A DNA stretch of 60,049 nucleotides from a bacterium (lineage in GTDB: Bacteria > Cyanobacteriota > Vampirovibrionia > Obscuribacterales > Obscuribacteraceae), in assembly GCA_018062085.1 (NCBI GenBank), contig JAGOSY010000027.1, forward strand, positions 1 through 60,049, written 5' to 3'. Positions 25,791 to 34,113 of the stretch are shown here, piece by piece. How positions within the stretch are numbered: position 1 is the first letter of the stretch; each line of letters begins with the position of its first letter. The notes under the pieces were generated by a model. It saw only the letters and a program-made list of their open reading frames with translations, did no database searches and was not told the DNA's origin. Both the position numbers and the translations under genes were made by a program.

Positions 25791-27620
25791 ATGCTGCTTC
25801 CAGTCACCTGCGGCTTGACTAGCATCGTCGCTGCCACCTATGCCCTCAATAGCCTTGAACATGAATATACAATACACAAACACTCCGAAGAAAGAGTTCT
25901 TGCACTCCTTGCCTTCGAAGAAAAAATCTCAACAGTGGTCAAGGTTCTAAGCGGCGACCTAAACAAAAATGCCGAAGAGCGGGCAAGGGTTTTCTACGAC
26001 TTGACAGCTGGTATTAAAAAAGTACGCGACGACTTGCCACTTGCAATAAAAGAAAACCCCAGACTGGCGGAGCACGCCAAAGACATAGACGAACTGACCA
26101 ACAGCTTCCTAAAGCTAATCGAGCATGGCCATAAGTTTCTCCACTCTCGCGACGACAGAACAACCATAGAACGCCTCAGAATGGGCTTCTTCTCTATTTG
26201 TCTAAGTGCTCGTTCAATATTCGGCGATACAGAAGAAGCAGAAGACTGGCTGCAAAGCAACTCTATGGCCAATCTCAAACGCCAAGAGCAACTCTTCTTA
26301 CCATTTTTACTTTTAAGCAATCTCATCACCCTGGCAGCTACAGCCGGAGCCATTTTTATTTTCAACCGCCAATTGATTGTGCCACTGCACAAGTTAAAAG
26401 CTGATATCGAAAGCGGCGGTCTCGAAGAAGTACAAGAAAACGCTGAGCAAGAGAGCGATGAAATAAGGCAAGCACTGCCACCGGCACTGAGGCGATTGGC
26501 GTCAAAAGGTGATGAAATCTCACAACTAGACCAGGAGATTCATGACGCTCTTGACCAAATTTATAAGCTCAATCAATCTGAACTTGCCATTGTGCAATAT
26601 TCAGGTGATGTTCTTTGTTCACTCAGCGCCAATTGCATCATTACGAGGGTAAATAAGTCATGCGAGACATTCTGGGGCTATCCCGCTGCCAGCCTTATAG
26701 GACAAAGCTTAGAAAATATCATTGCCGAATCTTCGCTTTCAGCCATTCTCAAAATGCTAAATAAAGTAAAACTAGAAGGCGGTGTCCGCTCAGTAGAATG
26801 CCAGCACATAGACGTCAGTGGAATTGATACATTCTTTTTATGGACTATTCATTGGGTCAAAGATGAAGGCGAATTTTTATGCGTCTGCCACGACATTACC
26901 CAAAAGCACCAACTCCAAAGTTTACGTGAAAATATTTGCGCCACCTTAAGTCATGACATGCGCACACCACTAATGTCTATGTCTACGAGTATTGAGCTTC
27001 TAGTAATGAAAAACGTCAGCAGTTCAGCACGGCAAGCAGCCTTACTCAAAGATAGCAGTCAGCTAGCGCAGAAGCTAATAAAGCTAGTTACCGACGTATT
27101 AGATTGGAAAAAAATCGAGTCTGGCAATCTTGGCCTAAAAGAACAAGAGATTGATTGCTTAGCCTTAACCACTGAAGCAGCAGAACGCCTTGAGAGCCTC
27201 TACCCGGCAATCAGCGTTGACTTGGTCAATGAACAAAATTCAAAAATTAGCGGAGACAACACCCTTTTAGCTCGATCGCTGCTATCAATTTTTGAGCTAC
27301 TAGTATCAAGGGTAGTGCGCAGCCAACAATTGACAATGATAGTTAAACAAGAAGCCAACCAAAAAGAAACGGTTGCCTGTATTAGCGCCTTCTTGCCTGA
27401 TGCCACAAACGATGGTGATTTCTCCAAGGCACCTCCTGAAAAAATTATCGATAGTGATTCAATCATGGCCATGAACCTACCCATGTCATTTTATCTGGTC
27501 GAAAATATCATCAAGAGTCATGGTGGCACTATTGCTGTAATAGCAGATCAAGGCTTTATTCAGAAAGCCACAGTACGCCTTCCTACCTCTTTCTCTATTA
27601 CTAGCGAGGGGCAAACATGA
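25791..27620 (+). CDS. Sensor histidine kinase with phospho-acceptor His but degenerate ATPase
   Basis: 609 residues. Membrane helix 1 is at ~1-18, a helical extracytoplasmic sensor at ~20-165, helix 2 at ~168-193 (LPFLLLSNLITLAATAGAIFIF region), then a linker, a PAS-like domain (~275-370) and a HisKA domain with an intact H-box, LSHDMRTPL, His388. The C-terminal ATPase region is present in length, but its boxes are gone: the N-box Asn is lost (LLSIFELLVSRV), there is no DxGxG (CISAFLPDATNDGD) and no GLGL (MNLPMSFYLVENI). It probably cannot bind ATP and would need phosphorylation in trans. The stop overlaps the next kinase start (ATGA), so the two are made together. There is no clear ribosome site at this ATG. 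Confidence 0.85.
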   Translation: MLLPVTCGLTSIVAATYALNSLEHEYTIHKHSEERVLALLAFEEKISTVVKVLSGDLNKNAEERARVFYDLTAGIKKVRDDLPLAIKENPRLAEHAKDIDELTNSFLKLIEHGHKFLHSRDDRTTIERLRMGFFSICLSARSIFGDTEEAEDWLQSNSMANLKRQEQLFLPFLLLSNLITLAATAGAIFIFNRQLIVPLHKLKADIESGGLEEVQENAEQESDEIRQALPPALRRLASKGDEISQLDQEIHDALDQIYKLNQSELAIVQYSGDVLCSLSANCIITRVNKSCETFWGYPAASLIGQSLENIIAESSLSAILKMLNKVKLEGGVRSVECQHIDVSGIDTFFLWTIHWVKDEGEFLCVCHDITQKHQLQSLRENICATLSHDMRTPLMSMSTSIELLVMKNVSSSARQAALLKDSSQLAQKLIKLVTDVLDWKKIESGNLGLKEQEIDCLALTTEAAERLESLYPAISVDLVNEQNSKISGDNTLLARSLLSIFELLVSRVVRSQQLTMIVKQEANQKETVACISAFLPDATNDGDFSKAPPEKIIDSDSIMAMNLPMSFYLVENIIKSHGGTIAVIADQGFIQKATVRLPTSFSITSEGQT

Positions 27621-29404
27621 AGTCCCTATCGCTTAAACAAATTGGCATTTTAGTGCTATCAATTCCACTAATTTGCCAGATTGTCTTTTCAGTCGTCCTC
27701 TACATCAATGTCACAAACGCGCAAAAGACAGTACAGACAGAAATCGCTGCCAAGGCTTATACAGTCACCATTCAAAAATTAGTAACAGCAATGCTTGAGC
27801 GGGTGCTATCTATACGCCTTGAGCGCCATAGCAACGGTGCTAATCTAGTAGCCGAGGCTAGAACAACCAAAAATAGCTTCGACAGTATTGCCAAACAGCT
27901 CTTTATCTACGAAGCACTGTCGCCTCAAGCAACCAAACGCTTGACCAATATTCTCCAAAGGTGGGCCGTCGCCGAAAAACAACTTCCTCTAGTGACTTTC
28001 GACTACAGTAATCCAAAAGAGCTAGACAGACTAGAACGGTCAATATCGTCAATTTTTAGTGAGATCAATCTAGTTGGCAAAGAGATTGCAGCTCAAGGCA
28101 ACGAAGCATCAGAACAAAACCTTGCCTCTCTCAGACTGGTGCGAGAATATCTCTACATCGCCCTATTGGCTTCGTCGCTTGGCGGCATATTTTTAGCTTG
28201 GCTCGTTGGTCAACTGGCCTATAAACCAATCTCACACATCTTAGCCAATGCTGCGGCCATGGTGCGAAATAAACCTCTTAAGCCACTGCGCTCTGGGCCA
28301 CCAGAATTACGGGCTATCGACAATGCTTTGCGCGAAATTGAACGCAAACTTTCTCACGCAAACGCAAGACAACACAGCCTCTACCAATTGTCACCAGCTT
28401 TTCTATTAGAATTGTCAGAAAGCGGTCACATCATAAAAGGCAACGAAATAGTATCTCAGTGGCTCGATTTCGATGAAAGAAAACAATTCTTCGACTTCTT
28501 CGAAGGAGCCCAAAGACTGAGGTTAGAGAGTCAGTTTGAACTAGCGCGAGAAAGTAAAATTCGCAGGGTTTTTCGACTCTCCAACGACCAGCTCTTATCT
28601 TTTCCCAGTCATACGCAGTGGACCATTACTTATAACGATCAGTCACATTCATATTTTTGCGTAGCCCATGATATTACAGACTCAACAAACATCGAACAAT
28701 TACGTGACCAGATCAGCCGCTACTTAACCATTGAGCTCGGAGCGCCGCTGAAGACTATTGCTTCACTAATTGCCCAAATCAAACAGCTAACACTAAGCGA
28801 AGGGCGCGATAGTTGGACAAACAAACAGCTGCTAGGCATATCAAACAATGTCGAGCGACTAACCAATCTACTCAATCAGCTTGACCACTCCACCGACCCA
28901 AGCAATCTTGAGCAAGCTACGACGCATGGGGTCTGCTCTAATAAAATTGCCATAAATCACGCCACAGAAGCCGTGCGCAGTCTAGCTCAAGCAAAAGCAG
29001 TGCAAATTATTGCTAAGGTCGAATGGGCCATGGTGCGCGCCGCAGAATCTGAGCTAGAGCGAGTTTTAATCAATCTCATTTCTAACGCTATTAAGTACAC
29101 CCCCGCAGGCAGTCGCATAGAGATACAGTCACAGGCAGAAAATGAGATGGTTCGCTTTACAGTAATCGATCAAGGCTCAGGCATACCAGAACAGTCGAGA
29201 CAAGAGGTGTTTACCCCGTTTAAGCAACTGGCCAATGCCAAGGCCGTAGCCTCGCCATCCACAGGGCTGGGCCTGAGCGTCTGTAAAACCATTGTGGAGC
29301 GAGGTGGCGGCAAGATATGGGTAGAAAATGGCAAAAACGGTGGCGCTGCTTTTAACTTTTTGCTACTAGCTAACAGCGCTGGCGGTCAAAAATTAATCGA
29401 TTGA
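27617..29404 (+). CDS. Sensor histidine kinase with intact ATPase but no phospho-acceptor His
   Basis: 595 residues with the same plan as its upstream neighbour: helix 1 ~8-30, helical sensor, helix 2 ~177-200, HAMP-like segment, PAS-like domain and a dimerisation region. At the H-box position it reads TIELGAPL: the His is Ile372. The ATPase is complete: N-box NLISNAIKY (Asn490), G1 box VIDQGSGIP (Asp518) and G2 box STGLGLSVCKTI (Gly550). It is expected to bind ATP but not autophosphorylate at a canonical His. GAGGGG lies 7 nt before the ATG. Together with the upstream gene it forms a complementary pair; see findings. Confidence 0.87.
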   Translation: MKSLSLKQIGILVLSIPLICQIVFSVVLYINVTNAQKTVQTEIAAKAYTVTIQKLVTAMLERVLSIRLERHSNGANLVAEARTTKNSFDSIAKQLFIYEALSPQATKRLTNILQRWAVAEKQLPLVTFDYSNPKELDRLERSISSIFSEINLVGKEIAAQGNEASEQNLASLRLVREYLYIALLASSLGGIFLAWLVGQLAYKPISHILANAAAMVRNKPLKPLRSGPPELRAIDNALREIERKLSHANARQHSLYQLSPAFLLELSESGHIIKGNEIVSQWLDFDERKQFFDFFEGAQRLRLESQFELARESKIRRVFRLSNDQLLSFPSHTQWTITYNDQSHSYFCVAHDITDSTNIEQLRDQISRYLTIELGAPLKTIASLIAQIKQLTLSEGRDSWTNKQLLGISNNVERLTNLLNQLDHSTDPSNLEQATTHGVCSNKIAINHATEAVRSLAQAKAVQIIAKVEWAMVRAAESELERVLINLISNAIKYTPAGSRIEIQSQAENEMVRFTVIDQGSGIPEQSRQEVFTPFKQLANAKAVASPSTGLGLSVCKTIVERGGGKIWVENGKNGGAAFNFLLLANSAGGQKLID

Positions 29405-29481
29405 AGTCAGTCTAATATTGGTTATAAAGTCGAATTCGCCGGGTATTATGGGTGTCTATCCAAGTCTTAGAGAAGGAAAAT

Positions 29482-30264
29482 ATGTTCGACAGATTCAAAA
29501 ACGTTATGAAAGGCATGCTCAACCAGGGTGTAAGCAAACTTGAGACGCCTGCCATCTTGGCAGAACAAGCCCAGATGGAACTAGAATCTGGGCTGAAGAA
29601 AGTAAAAGAAGCAGTCACTGTGGCTGTTACTAACGAAAAGATGTTAGAGACACAGCTACAGAAGAACAAAGACGATCTTGCCCTTTGGGAAAAGCGGGCG
29701 ATAATGGCTGTTGAGCAAAATAATGATGACCTTGCTCGCCAATGCATTGCCAAGAAAAAAGAGTTTAGTGAACACGTTCAGTCTCTCACCAATCAACTAA
29801 CTGAGCAAAAAAATAGCACCACTGCCATGAAACAGAAACTAAGCGAAATTGAAGAAGAATATCGCGAGTTCAAAGTGAAGAAACAAGCGATGCTAGCGCG
29901 AGCTAAAGCTGCAGATGGAGTAGCCAAAGCCAACGAGTTAATTTCTGGTGGTTCGGCTGCTAGTGGTGGCTCTAGTATGGACAAGTGGGAAGAAAAAATC
30001 AGAGATAAAGAAAACCGCAATGAAGCTCTAAAAGAAATGAGTGGTGCCACCACTGAAAAACATTTCAGCGATGCTGCTAAAAGTCTTGATTTAGACGACG
30101 AATTAGCGGCCCTTAAAGCAAAAATGACAACGCCCAAACTAATAGAAGATAAAACAGATGGTAAAACAATAGTCGATGCTAACGTGCCAATGATTCGAAA
30201 AAATCAGCCAGAGACAGAGTTAGAAGTAATCGACGCTGAAGTCGTAGACGAAAACAAGCCGTAG
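29482..30264 (+). CDS. pspA: PspA/IM30 family membrane-remodelling protein
   Basis: 260 residues. It starts with an amphipathic helix (MFDRFKNVMKGMLN), then the long coiled-coil hairpin typical of PspA/Vipp1 (VKEAVTVAVTNEKMLE ... CIAKKKEFSEHVQSL). A C-terminal acidic tail ends ELEVIDAEVVDENK. These proteins form ESCRT-III-like polymers that protect or remodel the inner membrane under stress. ATG 29482 has GAAGGA 6 nt upstream; the longer frame from GTG 29452 adds residues not typical of the family. It lies 77 bp after the kinase pair on the same strand, which suggests an envelope-stress module. Confidence 0.88.
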   Translation: MFDRFKNVMKGMLNQGVSKLETPAILAEQAQMELESGLKKVKEAVTVAVTNEKMLETQLQKNKDDLALWEKRAIMAVEQNNDDLARQCIAKKKEFSEHVQSLTNQLTEQKNSTTAMKQKLSEIEEEYREFKVKKQAMLARAKAADGVAKANELISGGSAASGGSSMDKWEEKIRDKENRNEALKEMSGATTEKHFSDAAKSLDLDDELAALKAKMTTPKLIEDKTDGKTIVDANVPMIRKNQPETELEVIDAEVVDENKP

Positions 30265-30340
30265 ATGAGAACCAGGTAAGTCTTAAAGGGAACTTTCTAG
30301 TTCAACTCCCGTCAGCCCTCAAGGAAACGGGAGAACCAAG

Positions 30341-30988
30341 ATGTCAGACGAAGAAAAAGACCTAATTACTAATGCTAGTGCTTTTACTCAAGCCAAACAG
30401 CGACTAGCCTCGCATCCTGAGGCCAAGCCAGAAGTACTAGAGAATCTCTCCGACAAGAGCAACAGCGACGTAGTGACACGCGTAGCAGAGAATGCGCACG
30501 CAATGCCAAGCACGCTAGAGAAGCTCTCGACCCACCAGTCGCCAGAAGTGCGCTCTGCTGTCACCAAAAATCCCAATACTTCCAATCAAGTATTAACCAC
30601 CTTAGCCCACGACGAAAACCCAGACGTGCGCTTTGAACTGGCTGGCAACGCCCATACCCCAGTAGAAATATTAGAAGTCTTGAAAGAGGATGAAAATCCT
30701 TATGTAGTAGACCGAGCCGAAAAGACTCTCAAATCAATCAAAAGCCTACTAGAGACTGCCGATGCACTATTAATGAGCGGTGATTTTATCCAAGCTGAAG
30801 AAGGCTACAAAACCCTAATTCATGCACTTGAGAGCCTCATTGGCGCAGAACACCCCGAAGTAGCAGCAGCCCGTCACAAATTAGCTGCAGCACTAGCCGG
30901 ACAGAACAAGATCAAAGAATCACAAGCAGTCGAGCAGCAGGCCCAAATGACGGTGGATGCTATAAAAGCAGCCAAATCTGCCACTTGA
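30341..30988 (+). CDS. Variant leucine-rich/HEAT-like repeat protein with TPR-like tail
   Basis: 215 residues, no signal peptide. Residues ~12-125 form about five repeats of 22-24 residues with the pattern N(P/A)....LE.L......VR..V..N.., as in LRV or HEAT-like scaffolds. Residues ~130-200 form two helical hairpins like TPRs (DALLMSGDFIQAEEGYKTLI, EHPEVAAARHKLAAAL). It is probably a soluble protein-binding scaffold. GGGAG precedes the ATG by 7 nt. It follows pspA by 76 bp and ends 1 bp from the convergent lipoprotein gene, with no terminator between. Confidence 0.72.
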   Translation: MSDEEKDLITNASAFTQAKQRLASHPEAKPEVLENLSDKSNSDVVTRVAENAHAMPSTLEKLSTHQSPEVRSAVTKNPNTSNQVLTTLAHDENPDVRFELAGNAHTPVEILEVLKEDENPYVVDRAEKTLKSIKSLLETADALLMSGDFIQAEEGYKTLIHALESLIGAEHPEVAAARHKLAAALAGQNKIKESQAVEQQAQMTVDAIKAAKSAT

Positions 30989-30989
30989 C

Positions 30990-32285
30990 CTATTTCTTCG
31001 CCGAATTTCCTACCTTAAGAAAGTCAATCTGACCGCTTGGCCAGCCTCTGCTCAGCACTTGCCGTGGGGGCAAACCTTTGCCCCCAGCTAAATCTTGCAA
31101 GTCTTGCAATACGACTTCGCCCACATTACTGTGACCGGAGTTGTCAGTGAGGTCTTTGGCATTATCTAAATTGCGCACCGAGAAGCTTAGCTGGTTGGCA
31201 TTGCGCCAACGGGGAGCACAGCCAAATGAGCCAGTGCGGCTAATCTCAGTTGAATCTGGCAACGGTTTCTCCAATACGGTTACACGGCCGCGGCTTTCCT
31301 CACTACTTAGACTAACCACCCAAACTCCGCCCTTGGCCGAACAAATGGCAAGCTTTGTACCATCTTGATTGGGTTCAAGACTATCAAGATCAGAGGCCAA
31401 AGCCACATCCAAAATAATTTGCTCGACTGCGGCTTTACAGCCTCTACTGACAGGTCTATAGCGAAATAGTGCACGCTCTTGCGCACCCAACATCACGCCA
31501 CAAGCTGGTAACTTTACTGGTGTTGAGGAGAACAATAGGCTGCCGTCTGCAAGGGCATGAATGCGCCCACCGCTGAAGACATCACCAGCGCACTGCGCCA
31601 AATCGTACCTAAGCTTGCTGACAACAGGTAGGCCCGCAGCGTCGGCCACAGGCAAATTGCAAATCGTAGAAACTGGCATAAAATTAGCATGTGCAGAATC
31701 TTTAGGCGAAATCTCTCTAAAGAAATAGATTGAGCGACTGTCTTTAGACCATTCTGGCCTAGAGGCGTTTCGCGCCACAACTTTTACTTCACCAGAAAGA
31801 GTGACTATAGATATCTTGTGCCGGCCCTTATCAGCTTGTGAAATGGCCGCCAGTTTTCCATTTGGAGAAAGGCGCAAATCATCAATTGCATCGCTGCTCT
31901 GGTACAAAACAGGACCGGCAGTAGCTTTGACTGTATTAATATCACCATTAAAATCGAATAGCTGAAGATAGTCGACACTAGTCTCGGCCTTAGCCCCAGT
32001 TTTAGTGCCCGGTTTAGTTCCCGATTTAGTTAAATGATGCTGATAGCGGCGATAAGCAAGCAGTGCGTGATGGCTATCAGGCAACCAACGAAAAGCTAGG
32101 ACAGACCCAAATTGCTTTTTCAAAAGCGGCTTAGAAATGGAATCTTCATCAGCTAAGCGCAGCTGGTCAGCAAGCACAGCCATGCGCTTACCATCAGGAG
32201 ACCAAGAGAGCCGCTCTTCAAAGTCGCAAGAGCAAAGCACGGTAATGGAAAATAGAGAGGCAGTTATCAGCTTAAGTAGTTTCAT
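30990..32285 (-). CDS. Lipoprotein with WD40/TolB-like beta-propeller
   Basis: 431 residues. The signal peptide has a lipobox at 17-20 (VLCSC, Cys20). The mature part begins DFEERLSWSPDGKRMAVLAD, a classic PD40/TolB blade start. Further blades follow: FRWLPDSHHALLAYRR, DDLRLSPNGKLAAISQ, SRPEWSKDSRSIYFFR, LEPNQDGTKLAICS. A lipid-anchored propeller in the periplasm is likely a protein-binding platform; the partner is unknown. AGGA precedes the ATG by 5 nt. A long hairpin lies directly upstream. Confidence 0.77.
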   Translation of the reverse strand: MKLLKLITASLFSITVLCSCDFEERLSWSPDGKRMAVLADQLRLADEDSISKPLLKKQFGSVLAFRWLPDSHHALLAYRRYQHHLTKSGTKPGTKTGAKAETSVDYLQLFDFNGDINTVKATAGPVLYQSSDAIDDLRLSPNGKLAAISQADKGRHKISIVTLSGEVKVVARNASRPEWSKDSRSIYFFREISPKDSAHANFMPVSTICNLPVADAAGLPVVSKLRYDLAQCAGDVFSGGRIHALADGSLLFSSTPVKLPACGVMLGAQERALFRYRPVSRGCKAAVEQIILDVALASDLDSLEPNQDGTKLAICSAKGGVWVVSLSSEESRGRVTVLEKPLPDSTEISRTGSFGCAPRWRNANQLSFSVRNLDNAKDLTDNSGHSNVGEVVLQDLQDLAGGKGLPPRQVLSRGWPSGQIDFLKVGNSAKK

Positions 32286-32303
32286 AGCTTCCTAACAAAC
32301 AAT

Positions 32304-32356
32304 CGATGGAAATTAGCCGGGATATCTTATATCCAATAATTCGGCTAATTCCATCG
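32304..32356. promoter_or_regulatory. Nested inverted repeat between two minus-strand genes
   Basis: Outer arms of about 15 bp, CGATGGAAATTAGCCG / CGGCTAATTCCATCG (one bulged base), enclose inner arms GGATAT-CTT-ATATCC. It sits downstream of the Cys-rich gene stop (32380) and 19 bp upstream of the lipoprotein start (32285). There is no clear U-tract, so it may be an attenuator or mRNA-stability element rather than a simple terminator. Confidence 0.55.
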
Positions 32357-32379
32357 ACTGCTCATTAACTATTTAGTGC

Positions 32380-32796
32380 TTACTCAGCTTTTGTGATTTT
32401 GCTCAAGTTACTAGCACATTTGCGACACTCATCGGCACAAGCTTTGATGTTTACGTCTGAACTGACAGTAGAGCCACCACAAGCCTTTATACATTCATTA
32501 CAGGCTTCAATAGCAATGGCAGCAGATTTCTTCTGCAAAGCCGAGGCATTTGCAATAAATTCAGATGAAGACTTGCAAGCAGTGATCACATCTTTTAGAG
32601 CATTGGTCATTGACGCTTTACCGTAGTTACCTTTTTTGGTGACACAATAATTGAGTGTCTTAGCCGCAAAGTTGGCACACGAATCACAATTGTTTTTAGC
32701 AATTTCAGCGGTTGTTTGGGCCGAAGCTGCTAGCGAATAGGCGCTTAAAACAAAGGTGCAAAGCACCATAAACAGTGCATTTATCATCTTTTTCAT
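32380..32796 (-). CDS. Secreted Cys-rich four-helix protein, copper-storage (Csp)-like
   Basis: 138 residues with a Sec signal peptide (to ~25, SLAASAQ). The mature part has ten cysteines placed on predicted helices: NNCDSCANF, NYC, TACKSS, EACNECIKACGG and KACADECRKCASN. This spacing (CxxC, CxxxC) and length match four-helix-bundle copper-binding proteins (Csp, DUF326-like), which hold many Cu(I) ions on Cys lining the bundle. Classical Csp1 has more Cys and a Tat signal, so this may be a smaller relative or bind another metal. No copper regulator or pump is beside it. Confidence 0.7.
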   Translation of the reverse strand: MKKMINALFMVLCTFVLSAYSLAASAQTTAEIAKNNCDSCANFAAKTLNYCVTKKGNYGKASMTNALKDVITACKSSSEFIANASALQKKSAAIAIEACNECIKACGGSTVSSDVNIKACADECRKCASNLSKITKAE

Positions 32797-32839
32797 ATAT
32801 TATCCAATCCTCAAAATGAGAAACAGTTGGGTCTCGACT

Positions 32840-33727
32840 TTATCTAACAACAACAGCACTGTTCAATTTAGCTTGCAGACTGTTTAAGTCATCAGTCATC
32901 ACTGTTGCACCAGTAGTGCTAATGGCAGCACCATTTCTATAACCAGCTTCACGAGCTGATAGTGCAGTCAAATCAGATTTAAATTGCAACAACTGTTCTT
33001 TAGTGATATGACCAAAGGCATATTCATCTTCAATGCGTCTGGTTACTTGAATCTTGCGAAAAGTGAGATCGTCAGCCAGTGTTAGATGGCCATCAACAGT
33101 GACAAACTGAGGAGCAATCACACTTGAATAGGTCTTTTCCGTAATGGGAATTAAGCGACTTGAGACTGAGTTTAACCCAGAGCCCATTTGGATTGCCCGG
33201 CTATAAGTGACAACACTAGATGTACTGGCATCGTAGGGTGTTACCACAGCTAGTTCTTGACGCAACAACTCGGCCTGAGCAGCAGCTAGTCGACCTTTGG
33301 CTTGAGCCTCGGCAATCTGCGTTTCTAGATCTTTGCGGCGCGAGTCAATTGACAGAAGCAGAGTTGGATTAGCCGGTGCCACTGCCACATCAACAATATT
33401 GCCGTACTGATCGACCATAGCCACCATGGCCCGTGTGCTCTCATCAACAATTACATAACCATTAGACAGTGGCGCGCCATTAACCATGCGGGTAACTGTA
33501 TTGTAAGAACCTTGGGCTACACCAGTGATTGGGTCTACCACAATGTAGCTAGAAGTAGTTGGAAGAGTATAAGTAGTCACAGCTGTCAGCGGTGACGTCG
33601 AGCTAGTCGAGCGAGTTGTCGTAGTGGTCACCTGGGTATCAGCATTGGCGGCAAGAGAGCCAGTTAATGCGAAGCCCGCGAGGAAGGCATATACGAATGT
33701 ATAACGGAAGGTTTGCGTGCGACGCAT
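32840..33727 (-). CDS. Secreted orphan protein, paralogue of 11643-12566
   Basis: 295 residues with a signal peptide (to ~27, GSLAANA). A Thr/Ser-rich segment is followed by YIVVDPITGVAQGSYN and GYVIVDESTRAMVAMVD, then helical blocks SIDSRRKDLETQI, LLRQELAVV, PQFVTVDGHLTLADDL and RRIEDEYAFGHITKEQLLQFK. The order and motifs are shared with the protein at 11643-12566, although overall identity is modest. The start is placed at ATG 33727, which has GGAG about 9 nt upstream; ATG 33742 has no ribosome site. Function unknown. Confidence 0.72.
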   Translation of the reverse strand: MRRTQTFRYTFVYAFLAGFALTGSLAANADTQVTTTTTRSTSSTSPLTAVTTYTLPTTSSYIVVDPITGVAQGSYNTVTRMVNGAPLSNGYVIVDESTRAMVAMVDQYGNIVDVAVAPANPTLLLSIDSRRKDLETQIAEAQAKGRLAAAQAELLRQELAVVTPYDASTSSVVTYSRAIQMGSGLNSVSSRLIPITEKTYSSVIAPQFVTVDGHLTLADDLTFRKIQVTRRIEDEYAFGHITKEQLLQFKSDLTALSAREAGYRNGAAISTTGATVMTDDLNSLQAKLNSAVVVR

Positions 33728-33742
33728 AATATTTTTCTCCAT

Positions 33743-34113
33743 CTGCTGTAATTAGACATATGTTCGACTCAACTTGATTCGACTTTATGCCTTCAGCAGG
33801 CAGAGACTAGTAGAACTTGAAGAAGTTCCACTATTTTCAATTTAGCTTGTCAACTGATTACTTAGAAACTGCCAAACCACCGACTATCTCTACATTTGCC
33901 AGTTTCAAAAGTTGATCTGGCTTGAGCACAACTTTGGTTGAGCGATTGCCACCACCCAAAACTATCTCAAGAACACCGGCCGCCACAGCGGCATCAACTC
34001 AGTCTTATTGCCCGGGTAGCCAAGCGTTAAAATCTCAAACCGGAACGATTATCATGCATCTATTTTGCTGGGAATAGTCGATAATTCTAATGGCTTTTAA
34101 AAGGATTCAAACT
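33743..34113. other. Divergent gap with a C-terminal coding remnant
   Basis: The minus-strand frame 33858-33998 encodes about 46 sense codons ending in TAA. Its composition is protein-like: AAVAAGVLEIVLGGGNRSTK, then VVLKPDQLLKLANVEIVGG. There is no start codon before an upstream in-frame stop. It could be the tail of a decayed gene. The remainder holds the upstream regions of both flanking genes; I see no hairpin terminator. Confidence 0.35.
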
